In this document: one piece after another, positions 16,344 through 25,787 of the stretch
Layout of the letters: each line of letters begins with the position of its first letter
Numbering within the stretch: the stretch's first letter is position 1
The notes under the pieces: generated by a model
The model's input: only the letters and a program-made list of their open reading frames with translations
What the model was told of the DNA's origin: nothing
Database searches by the model: none
Translations under genes and position numbers: made by a program
Source: Pontivivens marinum
Lineage (GTDB): Bacteria; Pseudomonadota; Alphaproteobacteria; Rhodobacterales; Rhodobacteraceae
Assembly: GCF_900231835.1 (NCBI RefSeq)
Contig: NZ_OCTN01000001.1
Location: 372,001-436,000 of the forward strand
Direction of reading: 5' to 3'
Length of the DNA: 64,000 bases

Positions 16344-18143
16344 TCAGCGTTGGTCAAAGCGGATTCGCACAAAACTGCCCGGTGCGGGTTCAATCACGCC
16401 CAGCTTCTGCCCCGGCTCCCGCGCCTTGACCATACGGCCCGAATGGCTGGCCAACCACGGTGCCCAATCCTGCCACCACGATCCGGGATGCTCCTGCGTT
16501 TTCAGCATCCATTCATCCAGCGTCGCGGGCTCCAGATCCTCATTCACCCAGTACTGGTACTTTTCAGCGGCGGGCGGATTGACCACGCCCGCAATATGGC
16601 CCGATCCGGCCAGTACAAACCGCACATCCGCCTTCGTCATCATGCCCGCACCGCGATAGACGGAATGGGCGGGCGCGATGTGATCCTCACGAGTGGCAAC
16701 ATGATATACGGGGCCGGTAATATCGGCGAGGCTGACGACCTCACCCTTGACCGGCAATTCCCCCTTAACGAAGGCATTGTTGCGGTAGAATGTCTCCAGA
16801 TAGAAATGGTGCACCCGTGCAGGCATCGCGGTGCTGTCCGCGTTCCAGTACAGCAGGTCGAACGGGAACGGGTCCTTGCCCAGCATGTAGTTATTGACCA
16901 CATAGCCCCAGATCAGATCGGCAGAGCGCAGCATGTTAAAGGCTGATGCCATCTTCTCCGCTGGCAGGTACCCCTTCTCCATCTCCGCATCTACGGCGTC
17001 GATTGTCTTGTCATCGACAAAGACCTGCAACTCACCCGCATCTGCGAAATCCAGTTGCGCCGTGAACAAGGTGGCAGAGGCGATGCGCGTGTCCTTCTTC
17101 TTACCCGCATGGGCCAGAATGCTGCCAACCATGGTGCCGCCAATGCAATAGGACGCCAAGTTCAGCTTTTTCTGACCGGTTTCCTTTAGCGCGGCATCCA
17201 TCGCGTCGCTCAACGCATCCATATAGCTGTCCCAAGTCTCCGCCGCCTGACGTTCATCGGGATTAACCCAGGACACCATAAAGACGGTGAAACCCTGCGC
17301 CACCAGCCACTTCATCATGCTCTTCTTCTCGTTCAGATCGAGCACATAATATTTGTTGATCCATGGCGGAATGAACATCAGCGGCTTTGCGTGCACCTGT
17401 TCCGTCGTCGGGGCGTATTGGATCAGTTGCAGCACGTTGTTCTGATACACAACCGATCCGGGGGAAATCGCCATATCGCGACCAACCTCGAATGCATCCA
17501 TATCGGTCTGGCGGATGATCAGCTCACCCTTGCCGCGCTCCATGTCCTGCAACATCATTTTCAGACCACGGACAAGGTTTTGACCCTTTTGCGCGGCTGT
17601 CGCCTCCAACACCTCGGGGTTCAGGGCAAAGAAGTTCGAAGGGCTCATCGCCTCGACAAAGGTGCGGGTATAGAACTCGATCTTCTTGCGTTCCTGCGGC
17701 GGCAGATCGCCAACGGAATGCGCCGTGCCCTGTAGATAGCTGGAGGTCAGCAGGTAGGATTGCTTGAGGTAATCGAACAGGACGTTTTCCGACCACTGCT
17801 CATGCTTGAATCGCTTGTCGCTGCGGGCGGGTTCCACCATCGGCTCGGTAGCATCACCCAGCCAGCGCGACCATGCGCCCTGCCACAGATCGGCCTGTGC
17901 CTGCCACCACGCCATTGTGGCGGCGGTCAGTTCCTGCGGGTTATCGGCCAGAACCTTGGCGAAATTCGTAAAAGAGGGCAGCGTGTTGAGTGGATCAATC
18001 CGCGTCGGGTGTTCGGACTTTGCCGCCTGCGCCCCCAGAAAGGTTGACCAGATCTCTGCGCTGGTCTCAGAAACTTGTGCCATATTCTGGGTAAATTCGG
18101 CGCTTTCAGCCATCCATGCTTCCATGGCGTCCCGATCACTCAT
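16344..18143 (-). CDS. phaC: Class I poly(3-hydroxyalkanoate) synthase
   Basis: A 599-residue polymerase that joins (R)-3-hydroxyacyl-CoA into polyhydroxyalkanoate at the granule surface. The N-terminal domain carries WQAQADLWQGAW; the alpha/beta-hydrolase domain has PPWINKYYVLDLNEKKSM and VFMVSWVNPDERQ. The catalytic cysteine is Cys333 in ASYCIGGT, a lipase-like box with Ser in place of the usual first Gly. The Asp is near DHIAPAHSVYRGA and the His in AGSGHIAGVVNPP. CGGAGGAAGC precedes the ATG. No phasin, depolymerase or phaR is adjacent, unlike many alphaproteobacterial pha loci. Confidence 0.93.
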   Translation of the reverse strand: MSDRDAMEAWMAESAEFTQNMAQVSETSAEIWSTFLGAQAAKSEHPTRIDPLNTLPSFTNFAKVLADNPQELTAATMAWWQAQADLWQGAWSRWLGDATEPMVEPARSDKRFKHEQWSENVLFDYLKQSYLLTSSYLQGTAHSVGDLPPQERKKIEFYTRTFVEAMSPSNFFALNPEVLEATAAQKGQNLVRGLKMMLQDMERGKGELIIRQTDMDAFEVGRDMAISPGSVVYQNNVLQLIQYAPTTEQVHAKPLMFIPPWINKYYVLDLNEKKSMMKWLVAQGFTVFMVSWVNPDERQAAETWDSYMDALSDAMDAALKETGQKKLNLASYCIGGTMVGSILAHAGKKKDTRIASATLFTAQLDFADAGELQVFVDDKTIDAVDAEMEKGYLPAEKMASAFNMLRSADLIWGYVVNNYMLGKDPFPFDLLYWNADSTAMPARVHHFYLETFYRNNAFVKGELPVKGEVVSLADITGPVYHVATREDHIAPAHSVYRGAGMMTKADVRFVLAGSGHIAGVVNPPAAEKYQYWVNEDLEPATLDEWMLKTQEHPGSWWQDWAPWLASHSGRMVKAREPGQKLGVIEPAPGSFVRIRFDQR

Positions 18144-18241
18144 CAGCTTCCTCCGTTATGCATCGCCTTGCGCCACTATACGGGGCTAGCCAGATGCTTT
18201 AGCTGTTAGACTAGACTGAAACAAAGCTGCGGCAACACCCC

Positions 18242-18622
18242 ATGCGTATACTTTCCATAATGCCTCTAATTGCCCTGTGTGGCTGCACTTTTGGTGAGGC
18301 CGCAGGCATGTATGACGTTCCCGACGACATACCGGTTGCGCTGGCCGATGCGCCTGCACCACAGCTGTTAACGCAGGAACAGATCGCCGCGCGTAACCGT
18401 GCGCCGCTCAGCGATGGGGATGTGGCCAATGAACAGGATGCCGCCACCGCGTTGCGCGCGCGGGCCGATGCCATCACGCAGGAACAGGCCGCATTGCTAG
18501 AGGTACGCGCCGGAAACCTGCGCAACGCCGCTGGTGCCTTGGCCGCAAACGAACCCGGCCTGTCCGCCAATGCCCGCGCCCTACTGGCACGCGCGGCACG
18601 ATTGCGCGCGCGCGCGTCCTGA
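18242..18622 (+). CDS. Small predicted lipoprotein, helical, unknown function
   Basis: A 126-residue protein with a short signal peptide ending in a lipobox-like PLIALCGC, so Cys15 is the likely lipid-modified residue. The mature part is Ala/Arg-rich and predicted to be helical (NEQDAATALRARADAITQEQAALLEVRAG, LSANARALLARAARLRARAS), perhaps a short coiled coil on the envelope. I do not recognise a family. The ribosome-binding site is weak. Divergent from phaC, with about 98 bases between the starts. Confidence 0.6.
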   Translation: MRILSIMPLIALCGCTFGEAAGMYDVPDDIPVALADAPAPQLLTQEQIAARNRAPLSDGDVANEQDAATALRARADAITQEQAALLEVRAGNLRNAAGALAANEPGLSANARALLARAARLRARAS

Positions 18623-18712
18623 TACCGGCTGATACTGGGCGCCAAACTGGACGATTGGCCCCCACCACCCTACTTGCGCCTGATAGTTGAGCCATAGCAG
18701 CGGAGCCCTTGG

Positions 18713-19450
18713 ATGGACACGATGGTACTATTGATGAGCGACCCAGCCAACTGGGCGGCTTTACTGACCTTGATCGTAATGGAGGTCGTGCTGGGCATCG
18801 ACAACCTGCTGTTCATCTCGATCATCACAAACAAATTGCCCGAGGCGCAGCGACGCCGCGCGCGCAACCTGGGCATCGGGCTGGCCCTGTTCATGCGGCT
18901 GTTCCTGCTGGCCGGGATTGCATGGATCGTCGGCTTGGTTGAGCCCGTCTTTGCGCTGTTCGACCACAGCTTTTCATGGAAGGACATCATCCTGATCGCA
19001 GGCGGCACCTTCCTCGTATGGAAGGCGACAAAGGAAATCCATCACCACGTTGACCCCGATCCAGAGGGCGACATGATGGTGGGTAAGGCTGTGACCATGA
19101 CGCTGGGTGCGGCAATCGTGCAAATCCTCGTGCTGGATCTGGTCTTTTCCATCGACTCGATCATCACGGCGGTTGGGATGACGCCCCATGTGCCGATCAT
19201 GGTTGTCGCTGTGATCTTTGCTGTGACCTGCATGCTGTTGCTGGCCTCGCCGCTATCCGCCTTTATCAACAAGAACCCGACCGTGGTGATGTTGGCGCTC
19301 GGCTTTTTGCTGATGATCGGAACAACCTTGGTGGCCGAGGGCTTCCACGTGAAAATCCCCAAGGGCTATATCTACGCCGCAATGGCCTTTGCCGGCCTGA
19401 TTGAGGGGCTGAACCTGCTGGCGCGCCGACGCAAGACAAAGGGCACCTGA
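18713..19450 (+). CDS. TerC family integral membrane protein (first of two in window)
   Basis: A 245-residue membrane protein with about seven hydrophobic segments. The TerC signatures [13 protein letters not shown] and [16 protein letters not shown] each contain the conserved membrane-embedded Asp that probably binds a metal. Family members include manganese exporters (Alx/YkoY/MntP-like behaviour) and tellurite-resistance TerC. The short histidine-rich loop [11 protein letters not shown] follows the third segment. The selD fusion begins 75 bases downstream on the same strand, with no terminator seen, so cotranscription is possible. Confidence 0.9.
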   Translation: MDTMVLLMSDPANWAALLTLIVMEVVLGIDNLLFISIITNKLPEAQRRRARNLGIGLALFMRLFLLAGIAWIVGLVEPVFALFDHSFSWKDIILIAGGTFLVWKATKEIHHHVDPDPEGDMMVGKAVTMTLGAAIVQILVLDLVFSIDSIITAVGMTPHVPIMVVAVIFAVTCMLLLASPLSAFINKNPTVVMLALGFLLMIGTTLVAEGFHVKIPKGYIYAAMAFAGLIEGLNLLARRRKTKGT

Positions 19451-19525
19451 TCAGGTTCACGCAACAGTAACTGGTGGGTCGGCGGCGGTCACGTTATCCT
19501 GACGCCGCCCCTATCGGAGAGTTCC

Positions 19526-21691
19526 ATGCAGCCCAGCCATCCAGTGACCCGCGACCTCGTACTGATTGGCGGCGGGCACTCACACGCGCTGGTTCTACGC
19601 AAATGGGGCATGGCGCCCCTACCCGGTGTGCGCGTCACCCTGATTTCCCCGCAACCAACCGCGCCCTATACCGGCATGCTGCCCGGCCATGTCGCGGGCC
19701 ATTACAGCCGTCAGGCGCTGGATATCGACCTGATGCGCCTTGCCCGCTTTGCCGGTGCGCGTGTGGTCTTGCAGCCTGCTATCGGTCTGGACCGTGATGC
19801 GCGGCGGGTGATTGTGCCGGAGCGCGCACCCATCGCCTATGACGCGCTGTCCATCAATGTAGGGATCAGCGCAACCCTGCCCACCCTCGCCGGATTTTCC
19901 GATTACGCGGTACCGGCCAAGCCATTGGGCCAATTTGCCGACCGCTGGGCGCAATTCGTGGCCGATGTTGAATCCGGCAAAATGCTGCCGAAAATCGCAA
20001 TTATCGGCGCAGGCGTTGCGGGAGCGGAACTGGCCCTGTCCATGCATCACCGTCTGCGCGCCCACAAACCCCAGATCACGATACTTGAGGCGCAGGACGC
20101 CCTGAAAAGCACTGGCGCCCGTGCGCGTGCCGCGATCAAAAAACATCTGGACCGTGCAGGCATCGTGATCCAAGAGGGCGCGCAAGTTCAGCAAATCACC
20201 GCCGACAGCGTTCTGACCAGCACGGGGGCGGTACACTCAAACTTCACCGTCGGGGCCGCCGGTGCGACACCGCAGGACTGGATCGCGCAAACCGACCTGC
20301 CGCTGACGGACGGATTTATCAATGTCGGCCCGCACCTGAACAGCCCAGCCGACCCGACCATCTTTGCCGGTGGCGATTGTGCGCATATGCTGCACGCCCC
20401 CCGTGAAAAAGCCGGCGTTTTCGCCGTGCGTCAGGCACCGTATCTCTACGACAACCTGCGTGCCACGCTTAGCGGCGGGCGCTTGCGGAGCTATAAACCG
20501 CAGGCGGATTACCTAAAGCTCATCAGCCTTGGCACGAAACAGGCGGTGGTGGATTGGCACGGACTGGCCCCGACGGGCGCACTGGCATGGCGGTGGAAGG
20601 ATCACATCGACACCACCTTCATGCGTAAATTTGACGACCTGCCCCCGATGAACACCCCCGCACAGCCGCCAAAGCTGGCAGCGCAGGGCGTGGCGGAACT
20701 GATCGCCGCGCAACCCATGTGCGGTGGCTGCGGGGCCAAGGTCGGAGCCGCCACCCTGCGCAACCAGATCAGCGCCCTGCCCGCCCCGCATCGCAGCGAC
20801 GTGGCTGAGGGCGCAGGTGACGACGCGGCATTACTACATCACGGCACAGGATTTCAGACCTTCACCACCGACCATTTTCGCGCCTTTATCGATGACCCAT
20901 GGCTGCTGACGCGGATTGCGGCGCTGCATGCGCTAGGCGATGTATGGGCGATGGGCGGGCAACCACAGGCCGCGTTGAGCCAGATCATCCTGCCCCGCAT
21001 GGCAGAAACCGTGCAGGCCGATACGCTGCGCGAAATCATGGACGCCGCCACGATGACATTGCGAGAGGCAGGGGCCGACCTTGTCGGTGGCCATACCTCG
21101 CTAGGTGCGGAAATGACGGTAGGGTTCAGCATTACCGGTTTAGTCGACCACCCCATTCGCCTCAGCGGTGCGCAGGCAGGGGATGCGCTGATCCTGACCA
21201 AGCCATTGGGCACCGGAACCATCCTTGCCGCTGATATGCAGGCACAGGCCCCCGGCCACGCGGTTGCGGCGGCGCTGGCCTCCATGTCGCACAGCTCCGC
21301 ACAGGCGGCGGCGATTCTAGCGCCCGTTGCCCATGCGATGACGGATGTGACGGGATTTGGGCTGGCCGGACACCTGTTTGGCATCCTCGACCTGTGCAAT
21401 CTATCGGCAGATATCAGCGACATCCCGCTGCTGCGCGGCGCGCAGGAACTGGCCGCCGCCGGTCACCGCTCCTCACTCTTTCCGCAAAACACGATGCGCA
21501 TAGCCGAGGTGACAGGCCCCGCCGGTCCGATAAAGGATCTGTTGTTCGACCCCCAAACCTCGGGCGGGATGCTGGCAGCAGTACCTGCGGATAGGGCTAG
21601 CGATATTCTGCGCGCCCTACAGGATGCCGGTTACCCTGCGCGCCAAATCGGCACGCTGTCCAACGGTCCCAGCCAAATCAGGTTGCAGTAA
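19526..21691 (+). CDS. selD: Selenide, water dikinase fused to an NADH-dehydrogenase-like FAD domain
   Basis: A 721-residue two-domain protein. Residues 1 to about 385 are a pyridine-nucleotide disulfide oxidoreductase-type flavoprotein: DLVLIGGGHSHALVL, IGAGVAGAELALSMHHRL and TIFAGGDCAHM for FAD/NAD binding. Residues about 390-721 are SelD, with MCGGCGAKV placing the catalytic Cys402 and Lys405, then GAGDDAALL, DVWAMGGQP, GGHTSLG and DVTGFGLAGH for ATP and metal binding. SelD makes selenophosphate from selenide and ATP; the flavin half may deliver reduced selenium, which is an inference. The nucleophile is Cys, not selenocysteine. The gene overlaps selU tail to tail by 14 bases. Confidence 0.93.
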   Translation: MQPSHPVTRDLVLIGGGHSHALVLRKWGMAPLPGVRVTLISPQPTAPYTGMLPGHVAGHYSRQALDIDLMRLARFAGARVVLQPAIGLDRDARRVIVPERAPIAYDALSINVGISATLPTLAGFSDYAVPAKPLGQFADRWAQFVADVESGKMLPKIAIIGAGVAGAELALSMHHRLRAHKPQITILEAQDALKSTGARARAAIKKHLDRAGIVIQEGAQVQQITADSVLTSTGAVHSNFTVGAAGATPQDWIAQTDLPLTDGFINVGPHLNSPADPTIFAGGDCAHMLHAPREKAGVFAVRQAPYLYDNLRATLSGGRLRSYKPQADYLKLISLGTKQAVVDWHGLAPTGALAWRWKDHIDTTFMRKFDDLPPMNTPAQPPKLAAQGVAELIAAQPMCGGCGAKVGAATLRNQISALPAPHRSDVAEGAGDDAALLHHGTGFQTFTTDHFRAFIDDPWLLTRIAALHALGDVWAMGGQPQAALSQIILPRMAETVQADTLREIMDAATMTLREAGADLVGGHTSLGAEMTVGFSITGLVDHPIRLSGAQAGDALILTKPLGTGTILAADMQAQAPGHAVAAALASMSHSSAQAAAILAPVAHAMTDVTGFGLAGHLFGILDLCNLSADISDIPLLRGAQELAAAGHRSSLFPQNTMRIAEVTGPAGPIKDLLFDPQTSGGMLAAVPADRASDILRALQDAGYPARQIGTLSNGPSQIRLQ

Positions 21692-22739
21692 TCCGCGTGG
21701 CGATTGCGGCGACGTCACGCACCGTTTCCGCGATTCCCGCATCATCCAACCGCTCAACAGACAGCTCATGCACCTGCACGTCACTGCGCGCACGCTGTCT
21801 GCTATAGGCCGCATCATAGTGATCCTGCATCAACGCCGCCGCCAACCCGCGCAGCGCACCGGATGCTGCCAGCTGTCGCCAATTCTGCAACACCTCATAG
21901 CTGTGCAACCCCTGCAAGCGGTCAATGATGCCGTCCAGACGCGTGGGGTCTGCAACGATATCGCTATAGGCACGGGTCAGGTAATCGGCGCGTTCATCCA
22001 ACGGCGCGGAGAGCTGAATACGCGGCGCGCCCTGCATAGCCTTCCACAGGGTTGGCGGCACCAGCAATTGCCCGATCTTGCTCGATTCAGCCTCAACCAT
22101 TACGGGGCGGCTTGGGTCCAGCGCGGAAAAAGCGTCCATCAGGGCCGTCTCAAACGCCTTCTGGCTGGGCTGGGGTGCATCGACAAACCCGCCAAAGACC
22201 GAGCCGCGATGCCGCGCCAGCCCCTCCAGATCGACAACCTGCACATGCGGATCGTCCATTGATTTGAGGATATCCGTCTTGGCACAGCCCGTATTTCCGT
22301 CCAGCAACACCAATTTCCACGGAAACGTGTCCTCATATAACGTCTTGCTAACCAGCCGCCGATAGGTGCGATAACCACCCTCCAGCACCTCAGCCCGCCA
22401 GCCGATTTGCTTGAGGATCAGTCCCATCGAGCCGGACCGCTGCCCACCACGCCAGCAATAAACCAGCGGTCGATAGCTGCCCGGTTTATCCGCGAAATAG
22501 GCGTCGATATGGTCGGCAACATTGCGCGAAACCAGCGCCGCACCCAGCTTTCGTGCCTCTAACCGACTGGTTTGCACGTAAATCGTGCCCACCACGGCCC
22601 GTTGCTCATCAGATAGAACCGGCAGGTTGATGGCACCGGGCAGATGATCCTCCGCAAACTCGGATGGGGACCGCACGTCGATGATATCATCGAAACCGGC
22701 AGCCTTAAGATCAGCGATGGAGGTGATTGGAAATGTCAT
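21678..22739 (-). CDS. selU: tRNA 2-selenouridine synthase
   Basis: A 353-residue enzyme, also called MnmH, that swaps sulfur for selenium at the wobble uridine of some tRNAs using selenophosphate from SelD. The N-terminal rhodanese domain has the active Cys95 in VYCWRGGQRSGSM. The P-loop is GNTGCAKT (148-155), with Ala in the place of the usual Gly of GKT. DVRSPSEFAEDHLPGAINLP near the N-terminus is also typical. The gene stops inside the 3' end of selD. The pair alone supports selenouridine, but no selA/selB/selC are in the window, so selenoprotein synthesis is not indicated here. Confidence 0.93.
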   Translation of the reverse strand: MTFPITSIADLKAAGFDDIIDVRSPSEFAEDHLPGAINLPVLSDEQRAVVGTIYVQTSRLEARKLGAALVSRNVADHIDAYFADKPGSYRPLVYCWRGGQRSGSMGLILKQIGWRAEVLEGGYRTYRRLVSKTLYEDTFPWKLVLLDGNTGCAKTDILKSMDDPHVQVVDLEGLARHRGSVFGGFVDAPQPSQKAFETALMDAFSALDPSRPVMVEAESSKIGQLLVPPTLWKAMQGAPRIQLSAPLDERADYLTRAYSDIVADPTRLDGIIDRLQGLHSYEVLQNWRQLAASGALRGLAAALMQDHYDAAYSRQRARSDVQVHELSVERLDDAGIAETVRDVAAIATRITAT

Positions 22740-22795
22740 GCCCTGACATAGCTGACCCCTTGACCGGTGTGAAGCAAATGCGAACCAACTAATTT

Positions 22796-22827
22796 AGTCA
22801 GAAATGACTCTTGACTATTTTTGTCGG
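22796..22827 (+). promoter_or_regulatory. Candidate iron-responsive operators upstream of the iron-binding protein gene
   Basis: AGTCAGAAATGACT (22796-22809) is a perfect 5-4-5 palindrome and TTGACTATTTTTGTCGG (22811-22827) an imperfect one sharing the GACT/GTC half-sites. The second starts with a -35-like TTGACT. Such A/T-centred GACT...AGTC repeats resemble the iron-regulated 'Iron-Rhodo' type sites reported in Rhodobacterales; I cannot confirm the consensus from memory. Confidence 0.4.
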
Positions 22828-22882
22828 AATGTGGTGAACATGCCAACGCAATTTACGCCAGATAAATAATGAGGAATTCCCC

Positions 22883-23890
22883 ATGCTGCGTACACTCTTG
22901 CTTACCACTGCAACGCTTGCTGTTGCTGCACCTGCCTTCGCACAGGAGCTGAACCTGTATTCTTCGCGTCACTACGACACGGATGAGCGTCTGTACTCCG
23001 AATTCGAGGAAGCAACCGGCATCACCATCAACCGCATCGATGGTAACGCGGACGAGCTGATCGAGCGTATGGCAGCCGAGGGCGCAAACTCCCCCGCTGA
23101 TGTTCTGCTGACCGTTGACGCATCCCGCATCACCCGCGCCGAGAGCGCAGGCGTCCTGCAAGCGGTTGAGAGCGAGGCGCTGGAGGCAGCAATCCCCGCC
23201 AACCTGCGCGATGATGACAACCACTGGTTCGGCTTTTCGCAGCGCGCCCGCATGATCTTCTTCGCCAAGGATCGCGTTGAGAACCCACCTGCGACCTATG
23301 CCGATCTGGCCGATCCAGCCTATGCTGACATGGTCTGCATCCGCTCCTCGACCAACACCTATAACCAGACCCTGCTGGCATCCATCATCACGCATGAGGG
23401 TGTTGAGGCCGGAACCGAATGGGCACAGGGCATCGTGTCCAACATGGCGCGCGACCCACAGGGCGGGGACACTGATCAGCTGCGCGGTCTGGTTTCGGGC
23501 GAGTGCGATATCGCTGTCACCAACTCCTACTACTTCGCCCGCGCCCTGCGTCAGGACGTTGATGGCCTCAGCGGTGACACCGATAATATCGGCTGGGTCT
23601 TCCCCGATCAGGACGGCAACGGCACGCATGTTAACATCTCCGCCGGTGGCGTAGCTGCACATGCACCGAACCGCGACAACGCGATTGCGTTCCTTGAATA
23701 TCTGGCCAGCCCCTCGGCACAGGAATACTTCGCCAACGGCAACGATGAATTCCCCGTCGTGGCCGGTGTTGAGGTCGGCGAATACGCCGCATCGCTGGGC
23801 GAGTTCAAATCCGACGAAGTTGGTCTGGCTGACGTTGCTGCAAACATCCCTGCTGCACAGCAGGTGTTCAACACGGTTGGTTGGGAGTAA
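22883..23890 (+). CDS. Iron(III) ABC transporter substrate-binding protein (FutA/FbpA-like)
   Basis: A 335-residue periplasmic protein. The signal peptide is residues 1-20 (MLRTLLLTTATLAVAAPAFA). The mature part begins QELNLYSSRHYDTDERLYSEFEEATGI, the hallmark of the FutA/AfuA ferric-binding family, with the iron-ligand Tyr pair in TNSYYFARAL and the segment AGGVAAHAPNRDNAIAFLEYLASPSAQEYFA. It captures Fe3+ for an inner-membrane permease, but no permease or ATPase gene is adjacent: the gene is monocistronic with its own terminator. Upstream palindromes suggest iron regulation. Confidence 0.92.
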   Translation: MLRTLLLTTATLAVAAPAFAQELNLYSSRHYDTDERLYSEFEEATGITINRIDGNADELIERMAAEGANSPADVLLTVDASRITRAESAGVLQAVESEALEAAIPANLRDDDNHWFGFSQRARMIFFAKDRVENPPATYADLADPAYADMVCIRSSTNTYNQTLLASIITHEGVEAGTEWAQGIVSNMARDPQGGDTDQLRGLVSGECDIAVTNSYYFARALRQDVDGLSGDTDNIGWVFPDQDGNGTHVNISAGGVAAHAPNRDNAIAFLEYLASPSAQEYFANGNDEFPVVAGVEVGEYAASLGEFKSDEVGLADVAANIPAAQQVFNTVGWE

Positions 23891-23910
23891 TTCCAACCCT
23901 CTGAAACGCG

Positions 23911-23939
23911 AAAGGGCGCCCCACGGGGCGCCCTTTTTT
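23911..23939 (+). terminator. Strong intrinsic terminator after the iron-binding protein gene
   Basis: Arms AAAGGGCGCCCC (23911-23922) and GGGGCGCCCTTT (23925-23936) with a two-base loop, continuing into a TTTTTT run. A-rich left end could also serve gatA on the opposite strand. Confidence 0.9.
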
Positions 23940-23958
23940 GTGTCCGCTTAGGTGGCAG

Positions 23959-25449
23959 TTACCACCAGCGCGCAGCCTTGGCCGTGAAACCGGCTGCCTT
24001 CTCCAATGCGGCCGCAGTGTTGAGCAGGTCGCCCTCCTCCCACGGCTTACCGATCAGTTGCAGGCCCAACGGCAATCCATCCGCCGACAGTCCCGACGGC
24101 ACCGAAATGCCCGGCAGCCCGGCAAGGTTAAGCGTGACCGTGAACACGTCGTTCAGATACATCTCGACCGGATTCATCTCCGCCGCAGCCCCCAGCGCGA
24201 ATGCGGGGGACGGGGTTGCCGGCGTCAGGATCGCGTCGATCCCATCGGCAAAGACCTTCTCGAAATCGCCCTTGATCAACGTGCGAACGCGCTGCGCCTT
24301 GCGGTAATAGGCGTCATAGAAACCCGCGCTGAGGACATAAGCGCCCAGCATCACGCGGCGCTGCACCTCGGTGCCGAAACCTTCCGCACGGGTTTTCTCA
24401 TACATGTCGTCAATGCCATCACCCGCGCCCAGCTTTGCACGGTGGCCGTATTTCACGCCGTCATAACGCGACAGGTTCGACGACGCCTCCGCCGGAGCGA
24501 TGACGTAATAGGTCGGCAGCGCATATTTCGTGTGCGGCAGCGAGATATCGACAACCTCCGCCCCTGCATCACGCAGCATCGCGGCGCCGTCGTCCCACTG
24601 CTTTGCAATCGCATCGGATAGACCGTCGAGGCGGTATTCACGCGGAATGCCGATCTTCTTGCCGCGAATGTCACCGGTGATTGCGGCCTCGAAATCAGGC
24701 ACGGCAATATCGGCGGAGGTGCTGTCCTTTGCATCATGACCGGCCATTGCGCCCAGCATGATCGCGGCGTCGCGCACCGTTTTGGTCATCGGTCCCGCCT
24801 GATCCAGCGAGGACGCATAGGCGATAATGCCCCAACGCGAACAGCGACCATAGGTCGGGCGCAGGCCCACAGTTCCGGTAAACGCGGCCGGCTGGCGGAT
24901 CGAGCCGCCCGTATCCGTACCCGTTGCACCCAGACACAAATCAGCCGCAACCGCCGCAGCCGACCCGCCGGACGATCCGCCCGCCGTCAGCTTTGTCTCG
25001 GACCCTGTTGCGCGCCAAGGCGACACGGTGGAACCATAGACGGAATATTCGGTGGCGGAGCCCATGCCGAACTCATCCATGTTCAGCTTGCCCAGCATAA
25101 CCGCGCCGGATGCCCACAGTTTCGACGTGACGGTCGATTCGTACCGGGGGGTAAATCCGTCGAGAATCTTGGACGCCGCCTGCGAGCGGACGCCCTCGAC
25201 GCAGAACAGATCCTTAACGCCCAGCGGAATGCCGGTCATCGCGGTTGCATCGCCTGCCTTGATCCGCGCATCGGCGCTATCGGCCATTTCCAGCGCCATA
25301 TCGGCGGTGGTGGTGACAACAGCGTTTAGCGCAGAGGCATCGGAAATCGCGTCCAGACAGCTTTGCGTCAGGTCGCGACTGGTTACGTCGCCCTTGGCCA
25401 GCAGATCACGCGCATCGGCAATAGTCAGTGCATTTAGGGTCATGGTCAT
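23959..25449 (-). CDS. gatA: Asp-tRNA(Asn)/Glu-tRNA(Gln) amidotransferase subunit A
   Basis: A 496-residue amidase-signature enzyme that releases ammonia from glutamine for tRNA-bound Glu/Asp amidation. The catalytic Ser-cisSer-Lys triad is visible: Lys in [13 protein letters not shown], cis-Ser in [15 protein letters not shown] and the nucleophile region in [15 protein letters not shown]. The C-terminus [34 protein letters not shown] is characteristic of GatA and separates it from the amidase at 58382. Its ATG overlaps the gatC stop by four bases. gatB is not in the window. Confidence 0.97.
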   Translation of the reverse strand: MTMTLNALTIADARDLLAKGDVTSRDLTQSCLDAISDASALNAVVTTTADMALEMADSADARIKAGDATAMTGIPLGVKDLFCVEGVRSQAASKILDGFTPRYESTVTSKLWASGAVMLGKLNMDEFGMGSATEYSVYGSTVSPWRATGSETKLTAGGSSGGSAAAVAADLCLGATGTDTGGSIRQPAAFTGTVGLRPTYGRCSRWGIIAYASSLDQAGPMTKTVRDAAIMLGAMAGHDAKDSTSADIAVPDFEAAITGDIRGKKIGIPREYRLDGLSDAIAKQWDDGAAMLRDAGAEVVDISLPHTKYALPTYYVIAPAEASSNLSRYDGVKYGHRAKLGAGDGIDDMYEKTRAEGFGTEVQRRVMLGAYVLSAGFYDAYYRKAQRVRTLIKGDFEKVFADGIDAILTPATPSPAFALGAAAEMNPVEMYLNDVFTVTLNLAGLPGISVPSGLSADGLPLGLQLIGKPWEEGDLLNTAAALEKAAGFTAKAARWW

Positions 25450-25733
25450 TCCACCACCTTTGGAACTGCAAAGAAGCCCTCACGCGCGTCGGGCGCGTTG
25501 GCCAGAATGTCGTCCTGACGATTACCATCGGTAATCACGTCTTCACGGCGCTTTAGCTGCATTGGCGTGACCGAGGTCATCGGCTCCACACCATCCGTGT
25601 CCACTTCGGACAACTGTTCCATAAAGGCGAGCACAGCGCTCAGCTCCTGCGCGAGAGCGGGCAAACGCTCCTGCTCAACACGGATGCGGGCGAGATGCGC
25701 AACGCGGCGCGCGGTATCGGTATCGATGGCCAT
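25446..25733 (-). CDS. gatC: Asp-tRNA(Asn)/Glu-tRNA(Gln) amidotransferase subunit C
   Basis: A 95-residue linker subunit that clamps GatA and GatB together. [19 protein letters not shown], the helical pair [29 protein letters not shown] and the C-terminal tail ending FFAVPKVVE are standard. First gene of the gatCA unit. GAGGGAAC precedes the ATG. Confidence 0.95.
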   Translation of the reverse strand: MAIDTDTARRVAHLARIRVEQERLPALAQELSAVLAFMEQLSEVDTDGVEPMTSVTPMQLKRREDVITDGNRQDDILANAPDAREGFFAVPKVVE

Positions 25734-25787
25734 TGGCGGGTTCCCTCTCAGGCGTCGGTCAGGGTGTAGCGGCGGTGGCGGCTGGGT

